In this document: piece by piece, positions 9,301-17,751 of the stretch
Position numbering within the stretch: the first letter of the stretch is position 1
Layout of the letters: every line of letters starts with the position of its first letter
Source of the DNA: Acetobacteraceae bacterium
GTDB taxonomy: Bacteria > Pseudomonadota > Alphaproteobacteria > Acetobacterales > Acetobacteraceae
NCBI GenBank assembly: GCA_021732665.1
Contig: JAKFUL010000015.1
Coordinates: 1-64,000 of the forward strand
Length of the DNA: 64,000 nucleotides
Direction: 5' to 3'
Program-made: the position numbers and the translations under genes
Notes under the pieces: generated by a model
What the model saw: only the letters and a program-made list of their open reading frames with translations
Told to the model about the DNA's origin: nothing
Databases searched by the model: none

Positions 9301-11473
9301 CGGCGGCGCGGCCGGCGAAGCGCGCCTCACGCTCGCCGCCGTCGACGAAGGCATATTGCGCCTGACCCGCTTCGCCACCCCCGACCCGCTGCGCCACTAC
9401 ACCGGCCGGCGCCGCCTGGGCGTGGACATTCGCGACGACTACGGCCGCCTGATCCCGCCGCCGGAGGGCGACCTCGCAGCACTTCGCCAGGGCGGTGATG
9501 GCGATGACAGCCTGGGCACGCTGGAAATCCCACAGCGCAATGTCTCGCTCTTCTCCGGCGTGGTGCGGGTGGGCGCCGATGGGCTGGCCCAGGTGGAACT
9601 CGACATTCCCGATTTCGCCGGCGAGCTGCGCCTGATGGCCGTGGCCTGGGAGGGCAGCCGCGTCGGTTCCGCCGGCCGGGCGCTGACCGTGCGCGACCCG
9701 CTGATCGCGGAGGCCATCCTGCCGCGCTTCCTGGCGCCGGGCGATGAGGCCCGCCTGCCCATCCTGCTGCACAATCTGGACCTGCCGGCCGGCGCGGTGA
9801 ACGTGACCCTGGCCGCCGAGGGCGCGATCAGCCTCAACGGCCCGGCCCAGCTTGGCCAGAACCTGGCGGCGGGGCAGCGCGTCACCGCCGCCTCCGGCCT
9901 GCGCGCCACCGGCCAGGGCCAGGGCATCCTTCGCCTGACCGCGACCGGCCCGGACAATTTCTCGGTGACGCGCGAGGCGAGGATCACCGTGCGCTCATCA
10001 CGCGCCATCATCACCGAGGTGGCCGGCGCCGAATTGCCGCCGGGCGTGGACCGGCCGCTGCCGCTGGCGGTGGAACGCTTCATCCCCGGCAGCTGGCGGG
10101 CCACGGCGCGCTTCGGCGGGCCGGTGCGCTATGACGTGCCGGGCATCCTGCGCGCGCTGGAAGCCTTCCCGCTGGATTGTCTGGAACAGGCCGGCTCGCG
10201 CGCGCTGGGGCTGAGCGCGGCCGGTGCCTGGGCCGGCGACGATCGCGGCGCGCGCCTGCAGGCGGCGGTGAATTCCATCCTCAACCGCCAGCGCTATGAC
10301 GGCAGCTTCTCGATGTGGTCGGCGCAGGGGCAGACGGAGGAATGGCTTTCCGCCTTCGCGCTGGAGGTGCTGCTGCGGGCCAAGGCGGCCGGTGCGGCGG
10401 TGCCCGATGCCGCGCTGAACGCCACCCTCCAGGCGCTGGACGAGGCGGTGGAGGAGTTCGAGAACGACACCCCTCCGGGCCTCGCCGCCCAGGCCTATCG
10501 CCTGCATGCGCTGGCGCTGGGCGGCCGAGTGCGGCTGGGTGCCGCGCGCCGGCTGCTGGAGAATCTCTCAGACCTGCCCAGCCCGCTCGCCCGCGCCCAG
10601 CTTGCCGCCATCTTCGCCCGCGGCGGCGACACGGCGCGCGCCACACAGGCCATGCAGGCCGCGCTGGCCGCCCCCGATCGCGGCTTCTGGGCGGTGGATT
10701 ACGGCACCGCGGCGCGCGACTGGATGGCCATCAACGTGCTCTTCGCCGAGGCCGGGCTGTTGCCCGGCCGCGCTTCCGAGGTGCGCAACCGGCTGCCCGG
10801 CCCCGAGCTGACGCCGATGGCCGCCACCACCCAGGAACAGGGCTGGGCGCTGCTGGTAGCCGCCACGCTTGGCCGCACCGGCACCCCCGTGCGGGTGGCG
10901 CTGGGCGGCACCGCGCTGGAACCGGCGGCGCTGGTGACGGCACCGCTCACTGGCCCGACCACCGCGCGCAACCTGGGCGAGGCCCCGGTCTGGGCCAGCG
11001 CCTCCATCACCGGCATTCCGGCCCAGGCGGCGTCGGCCGGGCGCAACGCCATGCGCATCACCCGGCGCTTCCTGACCCTCACCGGCCAGCCGTTGAACCT
11101 GGACCAGCTGCGCTCCGGCACCCAGTTCATCCTGCAACTCGAAGGCCGCGCCGAGGATGGCCAGGACCACGCCGCCATGGTGCAGCAGGGCTTGCCCGCC
11201 GGCTGGGAGGTGGTGGCCCGCCTGCCCGCCGGCGACGTGCCCGGCCTCGCCTTCGTCGGCACGCTGTCCGAGCCGGTGGCGGTGCCGGCGCTGGATGATC
11301 GGGTCTCGGCCGCGCTCGCCCTGACCACGGCCGAACCCGGCTTCCGCCTCGCCTGGCGCGTCCGCGCCACCACCCCCGGCCGCTACGAGCTGCCGGGGGC
11401 GGAGCTTTCCGACATGTATCGCCCGGCCTTCTTCGCCCGGCAGGGCGCGGCCAGGATCACGGTGCTGGAGTAG
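6365..11473 (+). CDS. Bacterial alpha-2-macroglobulin family protein
   Basis: A 1702-residue predicted periplasmic protease trap. It has a signal peptide (MRRLVTILFLLLAAVQAPIAAWAQ) with no lipobox Cys, so it should be soluble rather than lipid-anchored like many homologues. Macroglobulin domains fill the first two thirds, including RGIFRPGETVNATVLLRDA (MG2-like) and AAVDEGILRLTRF. The thioester motif CLEQ is intact at residue 1272 (nt 10178), within a helical thioester domain; a protease that cuts the bait region would be covalently captured there. The start at 6365 is chosen by the signal peptide and an upstream GAGGAAC. The usual partner gene pbpC is not adjacent. The 3' end overlaps the convergent aminopeptidase by 17 bases. 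Confidence 0.92.
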   Translation: MRRLVTILFLLLAAVQAPIAAWAQMPDLPGLADDSERYRAELQRRFPTGGTAQSRVASENRAAAAERANNWPAAAAAWEERVGMAEPRPEHYLALARAQLARTPPEAGRALQAAWLNFMAVPAGPPEIPSLLLMAQALGRLDRLPQQLQVLEAVRVRAPNDPRYAAMLAEARRAAGLIVARVNTNAEAEPPSACIAFTAPLAQRNDWQPGDWLRAEPPIPGLSVTREGPNLCVAGLPHGRTTRLLLRAGLPGEDGLRLTRDTAVPVAMANRAPRIAFDTQRFILPRGQQARVGLGTVNLTGLRLQVLRVAERSLVPAMRYRATVDSLAEAEADDYGENTGREIWQGQVDLPPMTPNTTQRVVLPLPDVLRQAQPGLYILVARAGDGTGARRVQAGSLAIFVTDLGLTAWRSPAGLAVQARGLQSGRVEPGTRLSLIAANNEVLAEAEADADGLARFPAPLLRGQGPIAPAAIHALKGDDFVALNLEAASFDLSDRGATGRAHPGPLDAFVYFDRGIFRPGETVNATVLLRDAAGAPSDIPARLRLRRPNGQVAAEAVPTREPGAALLWPIALPTGAPAGTWKLEVLTDPAQPPVATADFRVDAFVPERLEVTMADAGPLIPGTPLNIPVTVRFLYDAPGEGMTGSATVNFIPSRTPFTQWPRFEFGLVDEITEPPQITAEMAETDAQGRGTLTIALPRAPDSTRPLTARIDLSVEEPGGRASNASTTLPVRSQNRMIGVRPGFTDGAVNEGQEAGFEVIALDAAAAAAPTTLNWRLVREIPEWRIVLNEGTPRYATIWRNEPVETGTIATGAQPVRLARALPFGRYRLEITEPAGLAITSTRFRSGWAVGESIDTPDKADIAADRQAYAPGENARIRIQAPFAGVASVAVLTDRLLAIQEVAVPAGGTEIAIPVNAAWGAGAHVAVTVFRPGEQRSGQPARALGLAWLQIDPASRALTVAIEGPARILPRQRITIPVRVGGAAGEARLTLAAVDEGILRLTRFATPDPLRHYTGRRRLGVDIRDDYGRLIPPPEGDLAALRQGGDGDDSLGTLEIPQRNVSLFSGVVRVGADGLAQVELDIPDFAGELRLMAVAWEGSRVGSAGRALTVRDPLIAEAILPRFLAPGDEARLPILLHNLDLPAGAVNVTLAAEGAISLNGPAQLGQNLAAGQRVTAASGLRATGQGQGILRLTATGPDNFSVTREARITVRSSRAIITEVAGAELPPGVDRPLPLAVERFIPGSWRATARFGGPVRYDVPGILRALEAFPLDCLEQAGSRALGLSAAGAWAGDDRGARLQAAVNSILNRQRYDGSFSMWSAQGQTEEWLSAFALEVLLRAKAAGAAVPDAALNATLQALDEAVEEFENDTPPGLAAQAYRLHALALGGRVRLGAARRLLENLSDLPSPLARAQLAAIFARGGDTARATQAMQAALAAPDRGFWAVDYGTAARDWMAINVLFAEAGLLPGRASEVRNRLPGPELTPMAATTQEQGWALLVAATLGRTGTPVRVALGGTALEPAALVTAPLTGPTTARNLGEAPVWASASITGIPAQAASAGRNAMRITRRFLTLTGQPLNLDQLRSGTQFILQLEGRAEDGQDHAAMVQQGLPAGWEVVARLPAGDVPGLAFVGTLSEPVAVPALDDRVSAALALTTAEPGFRLAWRVRATTPGRYELPGAELSDMYRPAFFARQGAARITVLE

Positions 11474-12773
11474 CCGCCAGCCGCGCCAGCAGCCGGGCGC
11501 CGAAGCCCGTTGGCATGCCCCTGGCGGCCAACGGGTTGCCGGCCTCGGCCAGCTCCACCCCGGCGATGTCGAGATGCGCCCACGGCGTCTCGCCCACGAA
11601 TTCGCGCAGGAAGGCGGCGGCGTGGCAGGCATCGGGTTGCCGTCCCTGTCCGGCCGGGGCGCATTGCAGGATGTCGGCGATGTCGCTGCGCAGGTCCAGG
11701 CGGTGGGCCTTTCCGATCGGCATGCGCCACAGCAGCTCGCCCTCCTCCCGCCCCGCCTGCCGCGCCGCCTCGCACAGCGCATCGTCATTGCCGAACAGCC
11801 CGGCATGGTGGTGGCCGAGCGCCATGACGATGCTGCCCGTCAGCGTCGCCACATCCACCACCGCGCGCGGGCGATGGGCGGCAATGGCGTGGTGCAGCGC
11901 ATCGGCCAGCGCGAGGCGCCCTTCGGCATCGGTGTCGACAACCTCGATCGTGCGGCCGGAGAGGCTGCGCAACACATCGCCGGGGCGGTAGCTGTCGGCG
12001 CCGGTGGTGTTCTCGGCGATGGCCAGCACCGCCACGGCGGCCAGGGGCGAACGACCCAGCGCCAGGGCCAGCATGGCGCCGGCGCAGGCCGCCGCCCCCG
12101 CCATGTCCGCCCGCATCGCCGCCATGCCGCGCGCGGGCTTGATCGAGATGCCGCCGGTGTCGAAACACATGCCCTTGCCGACCAGCGCGATGGGCCGGCC
12201 CTCCTGGCCCGATACCCCCGGCCATTCCAGCGTGGCGAGGTATGGGCCGGAGGCGGCGGCGCGGCCCACCGCGCTGAGCGCGCCAAACCCCTCGCGCGCC
12301 AGCTGCGCCCGGCCGCGCACCGAGATCCTCAACCCGAACGCCTCCAGCGCCCGAAGCCGCTCGACGAAGGCGGCGGGGGTCAGGCGGTTGGCCGGCTCCG
12401 CCACCAGGTCCCGGGCGAAGAGATTGCCGGCAATGGCCGGCGCGCCGAGCGACCAAAGCCGCTCCGCCGCCCCTGGCACCGCGGTAAGCACGAGCAGATT
12501 GCCGCGCGGCTTCTCGCGCACCCCCCAGGCGCGCAGGGCGGCGCCTCGGGCCAGCGCCACCGCGGCGGCCAGGCTCAGGCCGCGGGCATCGATCTCCAGC
12601 CCCAGGCCGCCCTCGGCCATGGCCGCCCAGGCCCGTGCGCCGGCGGCCTCCGGCCCGTCCTTCATGTCCAGGCGGATCGTCTGGCCCTGGCCGTCGAAGC
12701 CATCGGCCAGCCCTGCACCGGCGCGGATGGAAGCGCCGCCCGGGCTGTCCGCGAACCGCGCCGCCAGCGGCAG
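11457..12773 (-). CDS. M17 leucyl aminopeptidase family protein (second paralogue)
   Basis: Cytosolic di-metal aminopeptidase that should release N-terminal residues from peptides. Metal and catalytic motifs are kept: VGKGMCFDTGGISIKP and VDTDAEGRLALAD (Asp replaces the common Asn before TDAEGRL). The N-terminal domain is shorter and diverged. Between the stop of the upstream pepA (12781) and the Met at about 12668 there is no ATG, GTG or TTG in frame; the given start is a CTG at 12773, 4 bases after GAGGA and just past the pepA stop. Alternatives are an ATC/ATT start a little upstream, the ATG near 12668 (losing about 35 residues), or a sequence error. Paralogous to the neighbouring pepA, so a tandem duplication is likely. 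Confidence 0.83.
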   Translation of the reverse strand: MPLAARFADSPGGASIRAGAGLADGFDGQGQTIRLDMKDGPEAAGARAWAAMAEGGLGLEIDARGLSLAAAVALARGAALRAWGVREKPRGNLLVLTAVPGAAERLWSLGAPAIAGNLFARDLVAEPANRLTPAAFVERLRALEAFGLRISVRGRAQLAREGFGALSAVGRAAASGPYLATLEWPGVSGQEGRPIALVGKGMCFDTGGISIKPARGMAAMRADMAGAAACAGAMLALALGRSPLAAVAVLAIAENTTGADSYRPGDVLRSLSGRTIEVVDTDAEGRLALADALHHAIAAHRPRAVVDVATLTGSIVMALGHHHAGLFGNDDALCEAARQAGREEGELLWRMPIGKAHRLDLRSDIADILQCAPAGQGRQPDACHAAAFLREFVGETPWAHLDIAGVELAEAGNPLAARGMPTGFGARLLARLAATPAP

Positions 12774-12780
12774 CCGGTCC

Positions 12781-14283
12781 TCAGCCCTCGAAATGATCCG
12801 CCACCAGCCTGTCCAGCAGCCGCACGCCGTAGGCGGTGGCGCCCTTGGGCGCGGTGGGCAGGTCCTTTGTGGCCCAGGCGGTGCCGGCGATGTCCAGATG
12901 CGCCCAGGGGCGGCCCTGCACGAAGCGCTGGATGAACTGCGCCGCCGTGATCGACCCGCCGGCCCGGGTGCCGACATTCTTCATGTCGGCGATGTCGGAC
13001 TTGATCTGCTTGTCATAGGCGTCCGACAGCGGCAGGCGCCAGCACAGCTCGCCGGTGGCCTTTCCGGCCGCCTCGATCTGCCCGGCCAGCACGTCGTCAT
13101 TGCTGAACAGCCCGGCATGTTCATGACCGAGTGCCACGATGATGGCGCCGGTCAGCGTGGCCAGGTCGATCATCCATTTCGGATCATACTTGGTGATGGC
13201 GTAGTGGATGACATCGGCCAGCACGAGCCGCCCTTCGGCGTCGGTGTTGATCACCTCCACCGTCTGGCCCGACGCGGTCTTCACCACATCGCCCGGGCGC
13301 TGCGCGGTGCCCGACGGCATGTTCTCCACCAGGCCCACCAGGCCCACGACATTGGCGCGCGCCTTCCTGCCGGCCAATGCCGCCATCAGCCCGACCACGC
13401 AGCCGGCACCGGCCATGTCCCATTTCATGTCCTCCATGCCGCCGGCCGGCTTGATGGAGATGCCACCGGTGTCGAAGGTCACACCCTTGCCGATGAAGCA
13501 GATCGGCTTCTCGGCCGGCGCGGGTTTCTTCGCCCGGCCCTTGGCCGGCGCGCTGCCCAGGCCGTTCCAGTGCATCACCACCATCCGCGCCTCGATGGCC
13601 GAACCCATGGCCACGCCCAGCAGTGCGCCGAAGCCCAGCTTCTTCATCTCCTTCGGCGTCAGGATCTCCACCACCACGCCAAGCTTTTCCAGCGCGCGGC
13701 AGCGCTCGGCCATCTCGACGGGGTGCAGGATGTTCGGCGGCTCGCTCACCAGGTCGCGGGTCATGAACACGCCCTCGGCCACAGCCTTGAAGGGGGCATA
13801 GGCGTTCTTCGCCGCCATGGGCTGGTCCACGGCCACGGCCAGCCTGGCCAGCTTGGGCTTGTCCTCAGGCTTTTCCATGGTGCGGTAGAGGTCGAAGCGG
13901 TAGCTGCGCAGCACGGTGCCCAGCGCCACCCGCACGGCGACCGGCATCTCCACGCCATCGGCGGCCAGGGTGGCCTCGGTCTCGGCGCTGATCAACGGCC
14001 AGATGGCGCCGCCCACCGCCTCGGCGCCATCGGGCGTCAGCGCGCCCTCGGCGCCCAGGCCGATGGCGACCAGCTTGGAAATGCCGGGGGCGGGCGCCCA
14101 GACCGTGGCGCTCTGCCCCTTGCGGCCCTTGAAGCCCGCGGCCTCCAGCGCGCGGCCCACCGCGCCGCCGCTGGCCTCGTCCAGCGCGGTGTGCAGGGCC
14201 GAGGGGTTGCCGCCCTCGGCCAGCAGCACCACCAGCGCGCCGGCCTTGGGGAGTGCGGATTTGACGAAGGTGATCTCGGGCAT
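12781..14283 (-). CDS. pepA: Leucyl aminopeptidase PepA
   Basis: M17 cytosolic aminopeptidase, 500 residues, usual length. The catalytic domain shows IGKGVTFDTGGISIKP (metal-binding Lys and Asp), KWDMAGAG, and INTDAEGRLVLADV (metal Asp/Glu and catalytic Arg). The ATG at 14283 (MPEITFVKSALPKAG) is chosen over an upstream in-frame ATG because the family N-terminus begins there. The leader carries an 8-bp hairpin next to the start codon. It is followed at once by a diverged paralogue. The hexameric E. coli homologue also binds DNA; nothing here addresses that. Confidence 0.95.
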   Translation of the reverse strand: MPEITFVKSALPKAGALVVLLAEGGNPSALHTALDEASGGAVGRALEAAGFKGRKGQSATVWAPAPGISKLVAIGLGAEGALTPDGAEAVGGAIWPLISAETEATLAADGVEMPVAVRVALGTVLRSYRFDLYRTMEKPEDKPKLARLAVAVDQPMAAKNAYAPFKAVAEGVFMTRDLVSEPPNILHPVEMAERCRALEKLGVVVEILTPKEMKKLGFGALLGVAMGSAIEARMVVMHWNGLGSAPAKGRAKKPAPAEKPICFIGKGVTFDTGGISIKPAGGMEDMKWDMAGAGCVVGLMAALAGRKARANVVGLVGLVENMPSGTAQRPGDVVKTASGQTVEVINTDAEGRLVLADVIHYAITKYDPKWMIDLATLTGAIIVALGHEHAGLFSNDDVLAGQIEAAGKATGELCWRLPLSDAYDKQIKSDIADMKNVGTRAGGSITAAQFIQRFVQGRPWAHLDIAGTAWATKDLPTAPKGATAYGVRLLDRLVADHFEG

Positions 14284-14290
14284 GCGTGGC

Positions 14291-14311
14291 GTCCATCGTA
14301 ATGCGATGGAC
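14291..14311 (-). promoter_or_regulatory. Inverted repeat / hairpin in the pepA leader
   Basis: Perfect 8-bp arms GTCCATCG and CGATGGAC around a 5-base centre, ending 7 bases before the pepA ATG at 14283. In the pepA transcript this would fold into a hairpin touching the ribosome-binding region; as DNA it could be an operator shared with cysQ 59 bases away. Role is inference. Confidence 0.45.
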
Positions 14312-14369
14312 CACATTAGTCGCAAGCGTCACCCTTGCGCATCCCCCGGCGCCCGGGCAACGAGACATC

Positions 14370-15131
14370 ATGCACGAAGCCGAACACCTGCTGGAGATTG
14401 CGACCGGTCTGGCGGTGCAGGCCGGCCACGCCATCATGGCCGTGCGCGCGCATGGCTTCGAGGTGGAGCGCAAGGCCGACCAATCCCCGGTGACCGTGGC
14501 CGACACCATCGCCGAGGCGATCATCCTGGAGGGCCTGCGCGAGACCGGCATCCCGGTGGTGGCGGAGGAGATGATGGCCGCCGGTGCGCTGCGCGAACCC
14601 ACACCGCGCTACTGGCTGGTGGACCCGCTGGACGGCACCAAGGAATTCGCCAAGGGGATCGATGAATTCGTCGTCTGCATCGGTCTGATCGAGAACGGCT
14701 ACCCCGTGCTCGGCGCCATCGCCCTGCCGGTGGCGGAAAGCGTCTATGGCGGCATCGTGGCCGCCCGGCTGGCCTGGAAGCAGCAGGGGGGGCCACGCGT
14801 GGCGATCCAGGCCCGCCCGGCGCCCTCGCATGGCCTGACCGTGCTGGACAGCCGCAGCCACCCGAACCCGGCGCGGGTCGAGCGCATCCTGGCCGGCCAC
14901 ACCTTGGCCGAGACCCGGCACATGGGCTCGGCGATGAAATTCACCCTGATCGCCGAGGGCCTGGCCGACGTCATCCCCCGCCCCGGCACGACGATGGAAT
15001 GGGACAGCGCCGCCGGCCAGGCCCTGGTCGAAGCCGCGGGTGGGCGGGTGACCGACATGACCGGCACCCGCCTGGCCTATGGCAAGCCCGATTTCAGGAA
15101 TGCGGGCTTCATTGCCTGGGGCGCCGCTTGA
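14370..15131 (+). CDS. cysQ: 3'(2'),5'-bisphosphate nucleotidase CysQ (inositol monophosphatase family)
   Basis: Magnesium-dependent phosphatase that clears 3'-phosphoadenosine 5'-phosphate from sulfate assimilation. The 253-residue protein has the IMPase motif YWLVDPLDGTKEFAKG, with the KEF ending typical of CysQ, the metal Glu in VVAEEMM, and the second motif EWDSAAGQALVEAAGG. The ATG at 14370 fits the family N-terminus (HEAEHLLEIATGLAVQAG). It reads away from pepA, and its stop overlaps the start of tsaC. Histidinol-phosphate or inositol-phosphate activity cannot be excluded by sequence alone. Confidence 0.88.
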   Translation: MHEAEHLLEIATGLAVQAGHAIMAVRAHGFEVERKADQSPVTVADTIAEAIILEGLRETGIPVVAEEMMAAGALREPTPRYWLVDPLDGTKEFAKGIDEFVVCIGLIENGYPVLGAIALPVAESVYGGIVAARLAWKQQGGPRVAIQARPAPSHGLTVLDSRSHPNPARVERILAGHTLAETRHMGSAMKFTLIAEGLADVIPRPGTTMEWDSAAGQALVEAAGGRVTDMTGTRLAYGKPDFRNAGFIAWGAA

Positions 15132-16090
15132 CCCTGCTGCTGGACGACCCCTACGCCGCCGCCGCCTTGCTGCGCACGGGCGAATTGGTCGCCTTCGCGA
15201 CCGAGACCGTCTATGGTCTGGGCGGCGATGCCCGCCAGGCAGCGGCCGTGGTGGCGATCTTCGCCGCCAAGGGCAGGCCGCATTTCAACCCGCTGATCTG
15301 CCATTTCGCCGAGGCCGGCGCCGCCTTCGACGAGGTGTTGCCCGACAGCCGCGCCCGCGCCCTCGCGCAGGTCTTCTGGCCCGGCCCGCTGACCATGGTG
15401 CTGCCCCGCCACCCGCGTAGCCGGGTGGAACTGCTGGCCGGCGCCGGGCTGGAGACGCTGGCGGTGCGCGTGCCCGCCCACCCCCGGGCGCTCGAATTCC
15501 TGCGCGCGGCCGCAACGCCCGTGGCCGCGCCCTCGGCCAACCGCTCCGGCCGCGTCAGCCCCACCACGGCCCGGCATGTTCTGGAGGAACTTTCGGGCCG
15601 GATCGCCGCCGTGCTGGATGGCGGCCCTTGCCAGGTGGGGCTGGAGAGCAGCGTGCTGGACCTGACCGGCCCGATGGCCGTGCTGCTGCGGCCGGGCGGC
15701 GTCTCCCGCGCCGCCATCGAGGCGGTGATCGGCCCGATCGGCGCGGCGCTGCCGATCAACGGCGGCCCCACCCCCACGCTGCGCAGCCCAGGGCTTATGC
15801 TCTCGCACTACGCGCCCAACCTGCCGGTGCGGCTGGAAGCACGGGAGGTGGCGGCGGATGAGGCGCTGCTGGGCTTCGGCGCGGCGCTGCAGGGCGCGGG
15901 GCTGGCCTGGAACCTCTCCGAAGGCGGCGACCTGGCCGAGGCCGCGGCGCGGCTGTTCAGCGGCCTGCGCTGGCTGGATGCGGAAGGTACGAGGCTGGGG
16001 CTGCGCCGCATCGCCGCGCAGCCGGTGCCGAAGGAGGGGCTGGGCGCCGCCATCAATGACCGGCTGACCCGCGCCGCGGCGCCGCGGTAG
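15128..16090 (+). CDS. tsaC: Threonylcarbamoyl-AMP synthase (Sua5-type TsaC)
   Basis: Makes threonylcarbamoyl-AMP from threonine, bicarbonate and ATP for the t6A37 modification of ANN-decoding tRNAs. At 320 residues it is the long Sua5 form: a YrdC domain (ATETVYGLGGDA, KGRPHFNPL, APSANRSGRVSPT) and a C-terminal Sua5 domain beginning after the linker SPGLMLSHYAP. The TTG start overlaps the cysQ stop (TTGA), as preferred by position and the family N-terminus; translation is probably coupled. Confidence 0.93.
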   Translation: MTLLLDDPYAAAALLRTGELVAFATETVYGLGGDARQAAAVVAIFAAKGRPHFNPLICHFAEAGAAFDEVLPDSRARALAQVFWPGPLTMVLPRHPRSRVELLAGAGLETLAVRVPAHPRALEFLRAAATPVAAPSANRSGRVSPTTARHVLEELSGRIAAVLDGGPCQVGLESSVLDLTGPMAVLLRPGGVSRAAIEAVIGPIGAALPINGGPTPTLRSPGLMLSHYAPNLPVRLEAREVAADEALLGFGAALQGAGLAWNLSEGGDLAEAAARLFSGLRWLDAEGTRLGLRRIAAQPVPKEGLGAAINDRLTRAAAPR

Positions 16091-16122
16091 CACCTTCCAG
16101 GTAGCGCCAGCGGGCGTTCAGC

Positions 16123-17091
16123 TCAGCGCAGCTGCAGGTCCATCCCGCGCGTCAGCTCCGTCCAGAGATCGCGCACCCGGATGATCACCGCGCCGAAATC
16201 CTCCGGCCCCAGCCAGACCGGGTCGGTGTCCAGCGCCAGCAGGCGGGCGCGCAGCGCCGGGCGGTGCATGGTGTCGCGGAACACTTCTGTCAGTCGCGCA
16301 TGCACCGCGGGCGGCATGCGGGCGGGGCCAAGAAGGCCCACGAAGCCGGACCAGCCGCGCCCCACATCCTGCCCCTGCTCGATGAAGGTGGGGATGTCCG
16401 CCATGCCCGCCGCCCGCGTATCGCCCAGCGCCGCCAGCGCCCGCAGTTTGCCGGCTTGGATATGCTCGCGCGTGCTGGTCAGGCTGTTGATGCCGGCATC
16501 GACCTCGTTGGAGAGATAGGCGGTGACCATCGGCGCCTCGCCCCGATAGGCGACATGCGTCATGCCAAGGCCGAGGCGGTTGTTCATGGCCAGCGCGAAA
16601 ACATGCGCGGAGGACCCTGCCGCCCAGCTGCCCAGGTTGAGGCTGCGCCCGGCCGCCGCCTGCTGCTTCGCGTATTCGATGAACTCCGCCAGATTGCGGG
16701 GCGGCAGGGCTGCGCGGCACATGAAGATCAGCACCGTGGTGCCCATCTGCCCGATCGGCGAGAAATCCCGCACCGCGTCATAGGGCGCATTGCCCAGCAC
16801 GATGGGCGACTGCACCAGCGGCGTGATGGTGAAGAGCAGCGTGTGGCCATCCGGCGACGCCTTGGCCACCGCATCGGCGCCGATCATCCCTGCAGCGCCG
16901 GATCGGTTCTCGATCAGCACCGGCACCCGCAGCATCTCGCTCATGCTCTCGGCGCAAAGCCGCGCCCAGACATCGGTGGCGCCGCCGGCGGGGAAGGGCA
17001 CGATGATGCGGATGGGGCGATCCGGCTGCCAGGCGCCTTGCGCGAAAGCGGGTGCCGCCAGCAGCGACCCCAGAATGGCACGACGTTGCAT
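16123..17091 (-). CDS. Bug-family solute-binding protein (TctC-like) 1
   Basis: Periplasmic receptor of the tripartite tricarboxylate type, 322 residues, with signal peptide MQRRAILGSLLAAPAFAQ. Family marks are WQPDRPIRIIVPFPAGGATDV, ENRSGAAGMIGADAVAKA and PDGHTLLF. Such proteins bind carboxylates or other small organics; the ligand is not readable. No TctA/TctB membrane genes are nearby, so it either borrows a distant permease or acts as a sensor. A strong AGGAGG ribosome site precedes it, inside a small hairpin. Confidence 0.9.
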   Translation of the reverse strand: MQRRAILGSLLAAPAFAQGAWQPDRPIRIIVPFPAGGATDVWARLCAESMSEMLRVPVLIENRSGAAGMIGADAVAKASPDGHTLLFTITPLVQSPIVLGNAPYDAVRDFSPIGQMGTTVLIFMCRAALPPRNLAEFIEYAKQQAAAGRSLNLGSWAAGSSAHVFALAMNNRLGLGMTHVAYRGEAPMVTAYLSNEVDAGINSLTSTREHIQAGKLRALAALGDTRAAGMADIPTFIEQGQDVGRGWSGFVGLLGPARMPPAVHARLTEVFRDTMHRPALRARLLALDTDPVWLGPEDFGAVIIRVRDLWTELTRGMDLQLR

Positions 17092-17099
17092 GCGGGTTT

Positions 17100-17115
17100 C
17101 CTCCTTTTATGGAGG
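17100..17115 (-). promoter_or_regulatory. Strong Shine-Dalgarno within a short hairpin
   Basis: On the minus strand CCTCC-ATAAAA-GGAGG lies 8 bases before the Bug ATG. GGAGG is a strong ribosome-binding site and the 5-bp arms could mask it. The stem is short, so regulation is only a possibility. Confidence 0.35.
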
Positions 17116-17127
17116 CAGCGTAACCCT

Positions 17128-17751
17128 CTATTCCCGCTCCCGATAGGCGGGAAGCGACCAGCCGCGCTGGATGGCCAGCGCGCGGATGGCGAAGGCCAGC
17201 AACATGCCGGAGAGGAAGGCAGGCTCCCGCCATACACCGTTGAGCCTGAGCGCGATGAACAGCCCGGCACCCGCCAGCGCCGCCAGCGCATAGATCTCCC
17301 GGTGCAGGATCAGCGGCACCTCGTTGCAGATCACGTCGCGGAAAATGCCGCCGAAGGTGGCAGTGACCATGCCCATCAGCGTGGCCGCCCAGGCATCGGC
17401 GCCTGCAAGCAATGCGATCTCGGCGCCGAGGACGGCATACATCGCCATGCCCAGCGCATCGAACCACAGCAGCGCCTGGTTCTTCACCTCGAAGCGGGGC
17501 GCGGCGAAGAAGACGAAGATGGCGACGAAGGTGGTGATGCCCAGCAATTCCGGCGCCCGCAGCCAGAACAGCGGCAGCCGCCCCAGCAGCACGTCGCGCA
17601 CCGTCCCCCCACCCAGCCCGGTGACGGCGGCCAACATGATCAGCCCCACGATATCCATCCGCTTGCGTGCCGCCGCCAGCGCGCCGGAGACGGCGAAGGC
17701 CACCATCCCCACCGCGTCGATCACCCCCAGGATGGGTTCGAGCGGGATCAC
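17128..17751 (-). CDS. TRIC-type cation channel family membrane protein (YadS/YicG-like)
   Basis: Inner-membrane protein of 207 residues with about seven hydrophobic segments in two internal repeats. Each repeat carries the family glycine-arginine motif: GLGGGTVRDVLLG (about residues 45-57) and TFGGIFRDVICNE (about 130-142). Prokaryotic TRIC relatives form trimeric cation (potassium) channels; older annotation is UPF0126. The GTG start at 17751 overlaps the PepSY gene stop as GTGA, so the two are coupled. The 14 residues upstream of it in frame look like read-through, not protein. Confidence 0.87.
   Translation of the reverse strand: MIPLEPILGVIDAVGMVAFAVSGALAAARKRMDIVGLIMLAAVTGLGGGTVRDVLLGRLPLFWLRAPELLGITTFVAIFVFFAAPRFEVKNQALLWFDALGMAMYAVLGAEIALLAGADAWAATLMGMVTATFGGIFRDVICNEVPLILHREIYALAALAGAGLFIALRLNGVWREPAFLSGMLLAFAIRALAIQRGWSLPAYRERE

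Noticed and set aside
6311-9772. Very long minus-strand open frame opposite the macroglobulin gene
   Set aside because: High G+C removes stop codons from antisense frames; the translation is Gly/Arg/His/Gln-rich with no domain and lies opposite a well-supported gene.
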